Part shown: positions 1 through 7,487 of the stretch, piece after piece
Layout: each line of letters starts with the position of its first letter
Numbering within the stretch: the first letter of the stretch is position 1
DNA from: Runella sp.
GTDB lineage: Bacteria; Bacteroidota; Bacteroidia; Cytophagales; Spirosomataceae
Direction of reading: 5' to 3'
Assembly: GCF_027484545.1 (NCBI RefSeq)
Contig: NZ_JAIXST010000273.1
Span: 1-36,521 of the forward strand
DNA length: 36,521 bases
The notes under the pieces: model-generated
What the model was told of the DNA's origin: nothing
The model's input: the letters and a program-made list of their open reading frames with translations, nothing else
The model's database searches: none
Made by a program: the position numbers and the translations under genes

Positions 1-1
1 C

Positions 2-175
2 CGTGCGGAACGTATTGAGGCTACTTCTACTAAAAAAGGGCTTACTGTAATAGTAAGATTAAACCTGAATCAATATCAAAAAGGCATCACAGTTGATGCT
101 CGTATTTCTTCATCTAAATATATTCAATACCATCCCAAAATACCTAAACTCAATTATAGAATTAATCCCAATTAG
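2..175 (+). CDS. ISAzo13-like transposase, C-terminal fragment (cut by window edge)
   Basis: The reading frame is open from base 2 to a TAG at 173-175 and gives 57 residues. The pattern TKKGLTV...LN...YQKGI...Y...P...NYRINP matches the conserved tail of ISAzo13-family DDE transposases, which end in a TGL-V-A-LD--Y-KGIKV segment and a final WNYTI-P motif. Only this tail is visible, so the family call rests on a short stretch. The first base of the window lies inside the gene, so the element continues to the left. Its right end should fall between 176 and about 214, just before the stop of the convergent response regulator, but I could not define a terminal repeat there. Confidence 0.6.
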   Translation, partial: RAERIEATSTKKGLTVIVRLNLNQYQKGITVDARISSSKYIQYHPKIPKLNYRINPN

Positions 176-214
176 ATGTTTAACTTATTTTAAAATCATT
201 CCTAAGCAAAATTA

Positions 215-580
215 TTACTTGATTACTTTTTCAATTTTATCTAAATCCAGGGGTTTCTCTACAAACCCATCTGCTCCTGACGACAGGGCACGCTCGCGGA
301 GACCGCTCATGGCGGTAATCATGACTAATTTTGAAGAGGGAGCTTTCAGACGAAAAATCTCTATTTGTTCGATTCCCACTCCATCAGGAAGATTATTGTC
401 CAAAAAGATGTAGGAGGGTTGCTCATCTACGGCTTTCTGAAGACCTTCAGCAAGGGTATGCGCCCGCAGTGATACAATTCCGAACTTTTTTAATACCAAC
501 CCTAACAGGAGGCACGTGTCCATCTCGTCATCTATAATCACAGCCTTTTGGACGGCACTGAAAAAGGCTTTATTACTCAT
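215..580 (-). CDS. Single-domain response regulator (CheY-like REC)
   Basis: This 121-residue protein is a single receiver domain with no output domain. The acidic pair D17-D18 (IIDDE), the phospho-acceptor D61 (FLDNNLPDG), the switch T89 (MITA) and K109 (VEKP) are all present, so it should accept phosphate from a histidine kinase. Without an output domain it probably relays phosphate or acts by protein contact. It sits alone, convergent with the IS fragment and divergent from the ytxH-like gene. No kinase is adjacent, but several lie within 10 kb. Its C-terminus ends about 40 bases from the transposase stop and looks full length. Confidence 0.85.
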   Translation of the reverse strand: MSNKAFFSAVQKAVIIDDEMDTCLLLGLVLKKFGIVSLRAHTLAEGLQKAVDEQPSYIFLDNNLPDGVGIEQIEIFRLKAPSSKLVMITAMSGLRERALSSGADGFVEKPLDLDKIEKVIK

Positions 581-819
581 TGGTTTATTAATTTGATTAA
601 AATCTAAAAGGTGATAAATAGTACTACCTTTTAAAATTAGCTAAAAAACTGTGCCGGTAGTAAATCCGTCTTTAAGCAGCGTAGAAAAGCAAACCCCAAA
701 ATGGGGAAAATTAACCTCGAACCCGGTAAGATTGTGTAGTGGTTAGGGTGGAATAGTGTTTTTACCCCTTGATACGGAAATAATGTTTCATTCAGTTCAC
801 AAAAAACTTAAAAATTGCC

Positions 820-1152
820 ATGACAAATAATTCAAAAGTGGTATTGGGAATAGTTACCGCTGCCGCCGCCGGTGCGGTAATTGGTTTGTTGTTTGCTCCT
901 GAAAAAGGAACCGAACTTCGCGAAAAAGTACGCGATACTGCCAATGGCCTTGCGTCTGATTTTCTGGATGTAATCCAACGCGGACGTCAGCAATACGCAG
1001 AAGTTGAAGAGGAAGTGCAGGACAAAGCCAAAGAACTCAAGTCAAAAGTGGCTGGTAAATATGCCGAAGCCAAAGACAAAGTGGAAGATGAGGTTTCTAA
1101 CGCAAAGCACGAAGCCGAAAATATGAAAGATAAAGCTCAAAGATACGCTTAA
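820..1152 (+). CDS. YtxH domain-containing protein
   Basis: The 110-residue protein has one N-terminal hydrophobic segment (about residues 6-27, VVLGIVTAAAAGAVIGLLFA). This is followed by the PEKGTELREKVRD motif typical of YtxH-family proteins and then a long, charged, Ala/Lys/Glu-rich helix that is probably a coiled coil. YtxH proteins are small membrane-anchored proteins linked to general stress in Firmicutes and are common in Bacteroidota; the molecular function is unknown. It starts with ATG at 820. It leads a same-strand group with the holin-family gene at 1262 and the gene at 1617. This trio is probably an envelope-stress operon, which is inference from context. Confidence 0.85.
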   Translation: MTNNSKVVLGIVTAAAAGAVIGLLFAPEKGTELREKVRDTANGLASDFLDVIQRGRQQYAEVEEEVQDKAKELKSKVAGKYAEAKDKVEDEVSNAKHEAENMKDKAQRYA

Positions 1153-1188
1153 TTGAAAAGAAGTGTCGGGGTAATTTGAGGTCTTGTA

Positions 1189-1214
1189 TTTTTCCCAGCA
1201 GCCGCAGGGAAAAA
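1189..1214. repeat. Inverted repeat between ytxH-like and holin-family genes
   Basis: TTTTTCCC at 1189-1196 is complementary to GGGAAAAA at 1207-1214, with a 10-nt GC-rich loop. In RNA this would form a hairpin in the 109-bp gap between two same-strand genes. No U-tract follows it, so it may be a weak attenuator or processing site rather than a terminator. Confidence 0.35.
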
Positions 1215-1261
1215 AGAGTACTGTATTTATCCTGACAACTTTTTAAACAAATTTCAAAGCT

Positions 1262-1627
1262 ATGCAAGTAATAGATTCTGCAAATGAAATAAAGGAACGA
1301 GCCACTGATTGGCTCGACCACGCCTCTGACTACTTTGAAGCGCGTTGGAATTTAGGCGTCCTGAATGCGTCAGAAAAAACGGCGGGAGTCCTTTCAAATG
1401 TGGCTTCTGTCTTGATTATTAGCACGGTGGGTATGTTTGCGTTGCTGTTTGCAAGTTTGGGGGCGGCTTGGCTTATTGGAAAAAGCCTTAACAACCCGGC
1501 GCTGGGATATTTCACTGTGGCGGGATTTTACGTGGTGGTATGTATCATTCTGTTTATTGTCAAAGACAAACTTATTAAGGTGCCGGTGGTCAACAGCTTT
1601 ATTAAAAAGTTCTATTATGAAAATTGA
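1262..1627 (+). CDS. Phage holin family membrane protein
   Basis: The 121-residue protein has an amphipathic N-terminal helix (about 1-40) and two strong transmembrane segments (about 44-72 and 80-102, the latter YFTVAGFYVVVCIILFIV), then a short basic tail. This is the layout of the 'phage holin family protein' group found in chromosomal stress loci of Bacteroidota and Actinobacteria. The name is historical and does not show that it is phage-derived or lytic. Its end overlaps the next gene by 11 bases, which implies translational coupling. With the YtxH protein upstream it likely forms a small membrane-stress module. Confidence 0.75.
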   Translation: MQVIDSANEIKERATDWLDHASDYFEARWNLGVLNASEKTAGVLSNVASVLIISTVGMFALLFASLGAAWLIGKSLNNPALGYFTVAGFYVVVCIILFIVKDKLIKVPVVNSFIKKFYYEN

Positions 1628-2087
1628 GATTCAGAATATTGACGATTTACGGGCAGAGCGTGCGCGACTGAAAAATCAGATGGAACTCTCAAAAGTTCAC
1701 ATGAAACAGGAGGTAAAAGCGATTAAAACCGAACTGAATCCCGTTCATCAGGCAGTGGGTCTGGTGGGTGATCTACTTACTGCGCCCAAAAAAGGCTTGC
1801 TCAATGTAGGAGTGGGAATTGGAGTCAATACACTTCTGACACGCGGCCTGTTGGCGCGGGCAGGTTGGTTGCCCCGGCTGGTGATTTCTTTTATAGCCCA
1901 AAATCTGGCCACAAATCTCATCTATAAGAATCGTACTTCAATAGTAGAAAAGGCGTTGCTTTGGGTAAAAAAGGTAACGGATAAGCCCGTTCCTAAAAAT
2001 GAGATACCCGTTGTTCGGGTGGAGGTTCCTAAAAAAGCAAAGCACCTGAATGGGTACGCTCTGGTTGTGATTGATGAGACTCAGTAA
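1617..2087 (+). CDS. Conserved hypothetical protein of the YtxH/holin operon
   Basis: The start is the ATG at 1617, inside the last codons of the holin-family gene (11-base overlap). An open frame reaches further upstream but would overlap that gene by about 190 bases and has no support. The resulting 156-residue protein begins with a charged coiled-coil-like helix (about 1-45). It has a moderately hydrophobic Gly/Leu-rich middle (about 50-105, including LLNVGVGIGVNTLLTRGLL), then a basic, proline-containing tail. I do not recognise a named domain. Position and coupling suggest it partners the YtxH and holin-family proteins at the membrane. Its 3' end overlaps the convergent response regulator by 7 bases. 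Confidence 0.7.
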   Translation: MKIEIQNIDDLRAERARLKNQMELSKVHMKQEVKAIKTELNPVHQAVGLVGDLLTAPKKGLLNVGVGIGVNTLLTRGLLARAGWLPRLVISFIAQNLATNLIYKNRTSIVEKALLWVKKVTDKPVPKNEIPVVRVEVPKKAKHLNGYALVVIDETQ

Positions 2088-2527
2088 GCCATTTTTAGGT
2101 TATCTTTCTGCATGACAGGCAGCTGTGATAAATCAATCCAGAATTTTATCAAAGTAGCAATGGTTTCGTTGAAGGCATCAAAAGAAGCGGGTTTGACAAT
2201 GTAACAATTGGCCCCGAGCGCGTAGCAATCTTCAATGTCTTCCTGCGCTTTGGAAGTAGTCATAACCACTACCGGAATCTTTCGCAACTTGGCTTCCGAT
2301 TTCAATATTTTCAGAGCTTCGCGTCCATCCATGCGCGGCATGTTTAAGTCCAGCAAAATAAGCCCTACCCAAGCGTCATGATTCTGGCGCAGGTAGTTCA
2401 ACAAAGATATACCGTCCTTTACAAAAGCCGTAGGATTGGAAATGCCGTAATCAGACAAGGCTGATTGCATCAAAAAACGGTCGTCATCATCGTCGTCGGC
2501 AATAAGAATCGTGGCTTTTTTATTCAT
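2081..2527 (-). CDS. Rcp1-like response regulator
   Basis: A 148-residue single receiver domain of the Rcp1 type that usually pairs with phytochrome-like or PAS kinases. It has the extended acidic cluster (IADDDDDDR, residues 9-17), phospho-acceptor D60 (LILLDLNMPRMDG), T90-T91 (VVMTTSK) and K112 (VKPASF). It lies 92 bp downstream of the CHASE3 histidine kinase on the same strand, so the two probably form a pair. The spacer holds a GC-rich palindromic patch. A close relative is encoded at 9071-9541. The kinase looks broken, so this regulator may now be orphaned. Confidence 0.88.
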   Translation of the reverse strand: MNKKATILIADDDDDDRFLMQSALSDYGISNPTAFVKDGISLLNYLRQNHDAWVGLILLDLNMPRMDGREALKILKSEAKLRKIPVVVMTTSKAQEDIEDCYALGANCYIVKPASFDAFNETIATLIKFWIDLSQLPVMQKDNLKMAY

Positions 2528-2541
2528 AATGAGCGAATTGT

Positions 2542-2562
2542 GAGCGGTTCGCCGCTGCGATG
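2542..2562. repeat. GC-rich intergenic palindromic patch, copy 1
   Basis: GAGCGGTTCGCCGCTGCGATG at this position recurs, with one T-to-C change, at 36193-36213 after pheS. The core AGCGG-TTCG-CCGCT can fold as a 5-bp stem with a TTCG loop. Both copies sit in spacers next to an AATT-rich word (GCGAATTG before this copy, ACGAATTGC after the other). This suggests an interspersed repeat family. Confidence 0.5.
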
Positions 2563-2619
2563 CGTAAATTAGTGAATGAATGTCTCACTGCAAACAGCCT
2601 ATTGTAAACCGTAAACTGT

Positions 2620-4021
2620 TTACTGCTTTGGTAAGTAAACGTAAAAAACGGCTCCGGCGTGCCTTGGTCTTGATTCAGCCACAATAAATCCGTTGTGATT
2701 GGTGACAATTCGGCGGCATAATGCCAGTCCAATGCCCGTACCGTCGTATTCGGTGCGGTTGTGCAATCGCTGAAAAATTACGAAAATTTTTTCCGAATAA
2801 ATGGAGTCAAACCCGATGCCATTGTCTTTAAACGAAATCTGATAGAAGATGTTCTGTCGTTGTAAATCTCTTACTCCCTCTATTTGCAGTTCTTCTCCGC
2901 TTACTTTTTGACACTCTATTTCTATAACGGCATCCTCATCGGCTTTTGCGTATTTTATGGCATTGGAAATCAGATTGCTGAAGAGCTGAACCATCTGAAA
3001 TCGAATGCCATTGATGTTAGGAAGTACATCGCTGATAATCGTTGCCCGTTTTTCTTCAATCATCTCTTGAAATTCTTCCTTTACTTCTTCCAGCGTTTCA
3101 TTGAGGTTAATATCTTCAAATATCCGCTCCCGCAAATTGGCTGTTCTTGAAAAAATCAACAGGTCGTTAATGAGTTGCTGCATCCGAGCTGCCGATTGAT
3201 TGATTTTCAACAAATTGGTCATTCCATCGGAGCTGAGTTGTTCTGCGTTCCTGACTTTTAATCGTTCACTGAACGCCTGAATCTTACGAAGCGGTTCCTG
3301 CAAATCGTGGGAAGTAACAAACGCAAACTGCTCAAGTTCAGAATTGGCGTGTTCGAGTTCGGTTAATTTTTGCTCCAGCGTGGTCTGAAAACGGACTCGC
3401 GCGCAGCTCCAAGTACAACAATCGAAAAAACACCAGTAAGAATACCAAAGGAACCAGGGTCAGAAGGAGAAGGAAGTAATTGGAATTGCGGTCAGCTAAT
3501 TTTTGAAGGTCAGCCCGCATAGCTAATATTTTGCGCTCGTCCGAATCCAACCGGCGCAATACTTTCCTGATTTCATCCATGTAGATTTGACCGTCCTGCA
3601 TTTTCAGGGTATCTACAGGCAGCCCACTCTTAGCTCTGGCTATGCCGTATTCGACTACCGATAATTTCTTACCAATCAGAACATTGAGCGTATCCATGCG
3701 AGTTATTTGGGCGGGATTGTCTCTCACCAGCAACCGCAATGCTTTGTGGACTGCTTTCAATTCATTACGGCTTTCGGCGTAGGGTTTAAGATAATCTTCA
3801 ATGCGAGTGACTAAATAACCTCGTTGCCCCGTTTCTATATTGACGAGGGTAACCAATAAATCCTTATTTTTGAGTCGCACACGATACGTATGATTAACAG
3901 CCTCGGTACGCCTTCCTGTTTCACGAATTCGATCGTATGCCAGCCAGCTAACAAACGCCAACATACAAATACTAACAGCCATTGCTATATAAATTCCCCA
4001 AAGCGTATGTTTTGATGTCAT
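2620..4021 (-). pseudogene. CHASE3 sensor histidine kinase, frameshifted
   Basis: The N-terminal part (ATG at 4021; an alternative GTG at 4054 adds 11 residues) has a transmembrane helix, a CHASE3 sensory domain (ETGQRGYLVTRIEDYLKPY) and a second helix (LLLLLTLVPLVFLLVFF). The frame is then lost at the CGCGCGC run at 3398-3404 and terminates early. In another frame the protein continues as RVRFQTTLEQKLTELE..., then the HisKA box SHDLQEPLRKIQAF, the N-box (LISNAIKY), DNGIGF and GTGIGLALC, ending at 2620. Adding one CG dinucleotide restores a continuous kinase. All catalytic motifs are intact. The break may be real decay, slippage or a sequencing error. The Rcp1-like regulator follows 92 bp downstream. 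Confidence 0.85.
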
Positions 4022-4275
4022 AGATACTAACCGGTAATGGGTAAATTTATCCACATTTAGTGTAGAAAATTTTTCCCTTTATGAGGAAACTGAATTTGGA
4101 TTTATAAAACTTAAACCAAGATTTTTTTGTTTATTAAAAAAGATTTTTGCCTGTAATTATTTGAATTACAGATTGTTAATACGGTTTTTGTAAGAAAGCC
4201 AAAGTATTTGTCCATTTGAATTGAATCTATGAGGCATCTGATTTGGTAGAGTGCTACCAAAAACATTGTCCAACC

Positions 4276-5706
4276 ATGGCGGCTCCCATGCTAAACCTGA
4301 TACAAACACAAAAGCAAACGCTGAAGATTTCTCCGGCGCAAATTCAGTTGCTTAATTTCCTGCAACTCAATACGCTTGAGCTTGAACAGCACATTAAAAA
4401 CGAGTTAGAAGAAAATCCATTGCTCGAAGAAGGAGAAGAAGAGGCGGCGAGTGATTTTGAAACCTCCGACGAGAATGCGCTGAGCAGCAGTGAGGATCGT
4501 ACCCAAGATTACATGGATTGGGAGGAGTTCAGAGAGGACGACACACCGGATTACCGTACCCGAGTTAATAATTTTTCTGATGACGATAATGCCTATACAC
4601 CTACCTTGGTGGAAACGGCCTCTTGGCGACAGGAGTTGAAAGAACAGTTTCATTTGTTGCCGCTTACCGAGCGTCAGCAGGTGTTGGCAGATTTTGTGGT
4701 GGATTCATTGTCCGACGAGGGGTATTTGAACTATACCGCCGAGGCCATGACCGACGATGTTTCATTCACGAGTGGATTGTACGTAGAAGAGGCTGAGGTT
4801 GAGGAAATTATACAGATTCTTCGCAAAATGGACCCGCCGGGGTTGGGTGCCCGCAATTTGCAGGATTGCCTGCTCATGCAATTGGAACGCCGACAGGATG
4901 AAAAAGCCAAGATAGCGGCAGAACTGGTAAAAAAGCGTTTTGAAGATTTGGCGGCCCGCAACTACGAAAAGTTGATGCGCCTGAGTGGTCTGATGTTTGA
5001 CGACCTAAAAGATACGCTCGCCTTGATTGCTACGCTCAATCCTCAGCCCGTAGTAGGAAGTCAAACGGGAACTTTGATTGTAAAAGACAATATTGTTCCC
5101 GATTACATAGTGACGGTGGAGGGGGATATCATCGACGTTGAACTCAACAATCGGCGTATTCCTCCCTTGATTATCAATAAAGCCTATGCGCAGGAAGTGG
5201 GGGGGAGCAGAGCGGCTAACACATACGTCAATTCCAAACTCAACGCGGCCAATTGGCTGATTGAAGCCATTCAGCAACGAGAAAATACCATGCTGAGGTC
5301 GATGCGTACGATTGTGAAGTTGCAGGAAGACTACTTTAAGACAGGGGATGTGCGCATGCTCAAACCAATGGTGTTGCGCGACATTGCAGAACGTATCAAA
5401 ATGGACGTTTCAACGATTTCGCGGGTGACGAGCGGGAAATACGCTCAAACGCCATTCGGGATCATTCACCTGAAAGATTTATTTACCGAAGGGCTGATGA
5501 CCAACACCGGTGAGGAAGTCTCCAATCGTCAGATTCAACTGACTTTGGCCGATTTGGTCTCCAAAGAAGATAAACACAATCCTTTTAACGATTTTCAGTT
5601 GGCCGAAATGTTGGCTGATCTTGGTTACCCTGTTGCCCGTAGAACGGTGGCAAAATACCGCGAACAGTTGGATATTCCCACTGCAACGCTCCGGCGCGTT
5701 TTGTGA
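4276..5706 (+). CDS. rpoN: RNA polymerase sigma-54 factor RpoN
   Basis: From ATG 4276 the protein has 476 residues, normal for RpoN. An in-frame TTG 11 codons earlier is unlikely, and ATG 4288 is a close alternative. The N-terminal region I is Gln/Leu rich (LIQTQKQTLKISPAQIQLLN...ELEENPLLEE) and contacts activators. An acidic linker follows, then the core-binding domain, the HTH and the C-terminal RpoN box (ARRTVAKYREQL) that reads the -24 element. Sigma-54 holoenzyme needs an AAA+ activator, and one is encoded directly downstream at 5927, though broken. The gene stands alone between a divergent kinase and the activator. Confidence 0.95.
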   Translation: MAAPMLNLIQTQKQTLKISPAQIQLLNFLQLNTLELEQHIKNELEENPLLEEGEEEAASDFETSDENALSSSEDRTQDYMDWEEFREDDTPDYRTRVNNFSDDDNAYTPTLVETASWRQELKEQFHLLPLTERQQVLADFVVDSLSDEGYLNYTAEAMTDDVSFTSGLYVEEAEVEEIIQILRKMDPPGLGARNLQDCLLMQLERRQDEKAKIAAELVKKRFEDLAARNYEKLMRLSGLMFDDLKDTLALIATLNPQPVVGSQTGTLIVKDNIVPDYIVTVEGDIIDVELNNRRIPPLIINKAYAQEVGGSRAANTYVNSKLNAANWLIEAIQQRENTMLRSMRTIVKLQEDYFKTGDVRMLKPMVLRDIAERIKMDVSTISRVTSGKYAQTPFGIIHLKDLFTEGLMTNTGEEVSNRQIQLTLADLVSKEDKHNPFNDFQLAEMLADLGYPVARRTVAKYREQLDIPTATLRRVL

Positions 5707-5720
5707 GTTAAATACCAATT

Positions 5721-5751
5721 AGTGAATGGTGAATGAGTGATTGAGTGAATA
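5721..5751. repeat. Degenerate 8-bp tandem repeat after rpoN
   Basis: Four consecutive units read AGTGAATG, GTGAATG, AGTGATTG and AGTGAATA. Related words (AGTGAATGAATG) occur at 2571-2582. No gene overlaps it. Confidence 0.5.
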
Positions 5752-5800
5752 AGAGATTAGTGTTTGATAATCAATTGTTATAAATAGTATTCCCTTATTG

Positions 5801-5856
5801 ACCGCACGGGCACGGTCGCCATGGGGCGCCCCGCGCCGTTGCGGGCCCCGTCATTC
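5801..5856. repeat. Long GC-rich palindromic patch between rpoN and the sigma-54 activator
   Basis: A very GC-rich block sits in an otherwise AT-rich spacer. It contains the perfect palindrome GGGGCGCCCC (5823-5832), ACGG/CCGT arms (5812-5815 and 5836-5839) and a GCGGGCCCCG stretch. It opens with ACCGCACGGGC and closes with GGCCCCGTCA. The same two outer words occur fused together at 31876-31897 upstream of kduI, as if this copy had an insertion between them. Confidence 0.5.
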
Positions 5857-5907
5857 GCGCATTCCCTCATTAATACCGCCGGTGAAGTAAAAAGGAAAAA
5901 CAAAATC

Positions 5908-5923
5908 ATTTTCAATTGAAAAT
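5908..5923. promoter_or_regulatory. 16-bp perfect palindrome just before the sigma-54 activator
   Basis: ATTTTCAATTGAAAAT is a perfect 16-bp dyad ending 3 bases before the ATG of the NtrC-type gene. It could be an operator for autoregulation or an RNA hairpin covering the ribosome-binding region. The function is inferred from symmetry and position only. Confidence 0.35.
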
Positions 5924-5926
5924 CTT

Positions 5927-7402
5927 ATGGCACAAAAAATATTAGTCATTGATGACGACACCGACATTTGCCTGTTATTGCGTCGGTTTTTGACCAAAAA
6001 TGGTTTTGAAGTAGCGATTGCTCATACCGGAGTAAGCGGACTCGCCCTTTTAGAGGAGTTTCGCCCTCATTTGGTTTTAACGGATTTCAGACTCGGCGAT
6101 ATTGACGGGGAAACCATACTGATGCGTATCAAAGAAAAGTTTCCCACGGTCTTGGTGCTGATCATTACGGGTTATTCCGATATAAAAATAGCCATTAACG
6201 TGATGAAAAAAGGAGCGTTTGATTACATTACCAAGCCCCTTTTCCCGGATGAGATTTTGATGACGATTCGCAAAGCGTTGGACAGCCTTACTAAATACGA
6301 AACGCAACAAAAAGAAAATGCCGATGCAGATAACCTGGCCTTACCAGAAACACGTCGGAAAAATATCCAAACTCAATATATTTTTGGAAACGGTCCCGAA
6401 TCAAGTTACCTCTATAAACAGGTAGATTTAGTGGCACCGACCAATTATAGCGTACTTATCTACGGCGAAAGCGGTTCTGGGAAAGAAGCCGTTGCGCTTG
6501 AAATTCACAAACGCAGCAAGCGTGCTTCAGGGCCTTTTGTGGCCATGGACTGCGGGGCTATCTCGCGGGAATTGGCGGCAAGTGAGCTGTTTGGTCACGA
6601 AAAAGGCTCCTTTACGGGTGCGTTGAACCAAAAGATCGGTCATTTTGAAATGGCCAACGGCGGTACTCTGTTTCTGGATGAAGTCAGTAATCTTCCCTAT
6701 GATGTGTAGGTATCGCTGCTGCGCGTGGTGCAAGAACGTAAGCTCCGCCACATTGGAGGGAATCGTGAAATCGAAGTGGATGTGCGTATTGTGGTGGCGT
6801 CCAATGAGCACTTAGTGGAAGCCGCTCGGCGCGGTAAGTTTCGGGAAGATTTGTATTACCGCCTGAACGAATTCAACATAGATGTACCTCCTTTGCGTGA
6901 ACGGCGGTCTGATTTGATGCTTTTTGCTCAATTTTTTCTGGACAAAACCAACCTCGAACTTGGAAAACACGTTCGGGGCTTTTCGCGGGAAGTGGAAAAA
7001 GCCTTCTCGGAATATCCCTGGCCAGGAAATCTTCGAGAAATGAGAAACGTCATCAAACGCTCTACTCTACTGACCGACGGCGATTTTATAGACGCACGCG
7101 CTTTACCGTTTGAATTACTCAATTACGATAAACTGTTGTTTCTTGAACCAACGAACGGGACTGCCGTCAATTATGTGGCTCCCGAGGCACTTCCTGTTTC
7201 TGTCTACGAACCCGCAGTGGCTACAAAACTTCCCGCCGTCTCCAAGGTGGACTTGAAGTCTGCGGCACTTGAGGCCGAATACGAAATGATTCTCAACGTT
7301 TTAAAGCAGGTTAATTTCAATAAAAGCAAGGCCGCACAGGCATTGGGAATTGACCGTAAAACTTTGTACAACAAAATGAAACACATCAATCTTAGTAATT
7401 AA
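5927..7402 (+). pseudogene. NtrC-family sigma-54-dependent response regulator, interrupted by in-frame TAG
   Basis: One reading frame encodes a full NtrC-type regulator of 491 positions with a TAG at 6707-6709 (position 261). The REC domain has D10-D11, phospho-acceptor D53, T81 and K103. The AAA+ domain has Walker A GESGSGKE (180-187), the sigma-54 contact loop as GSFTGA (227-232; GAFTGA is usual) and Walker B GGTLFLDE (245-252). After the stop the same frame continues with VSLLRVVQERKLRHIGG, the arginine region (REDLYYRLNEF) and a Fis-type HTH (KAAQALGIDRKTLYNK). CAG to TAG would explain it, since family members read YDVQ-SLLRV. If real, the product lacks the rest of the ATPase and DNA binding. 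It lies between rpoN and three signalling genes. Confidence 0.9.
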
Positions 7403-7404
7403 TA

Positions 7405-7437
7405 GTTCACAGTAAGCAGTCCACGGTTCACAGTCAA
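7405..7437. repeat. Short-word repeat in the spacer before the PAS kinase
   Basis: GTTCACAGT occurs at 7405-7413 and again at 7426-7434, separated by AAGCAGTCCACG, another variant of the same CAGT/CAC words. Similar degenerate runs (GTAAACCGTAAACTGTTTAC at 2604-2623) sit in other spacers here. Confidence 0.45.
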
Positions 7438-7487
7438 CAACCCATGGTATTAATAACTGCAAACTATTTAAACTCCTCTCGTTTCAA

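Noticed and set aside
93-413. 106-residue plus-strand frame
   Set aside because: It runs through the transposase tail and antisense to a clear response regulator, with no coherent composition.
694-706. CCCC-AAAAT-GGGG hairpin as a terminator
   Set aside because: Only a 4-bp stem, with no T-tract and no gene ending nearby.
1437-1616. N-terminal extension of the 1617-2087 gene
   Set aside because: It would overlap the holin-family gene by about 190 bases out of frame, and the extra residues do not resemble a protein family.
1262-1627. Prophage remnant suggested by the holin name
   Set aside because: No other phage gene is near, and this family is a common chromosomal stress neighbour of YtxH.
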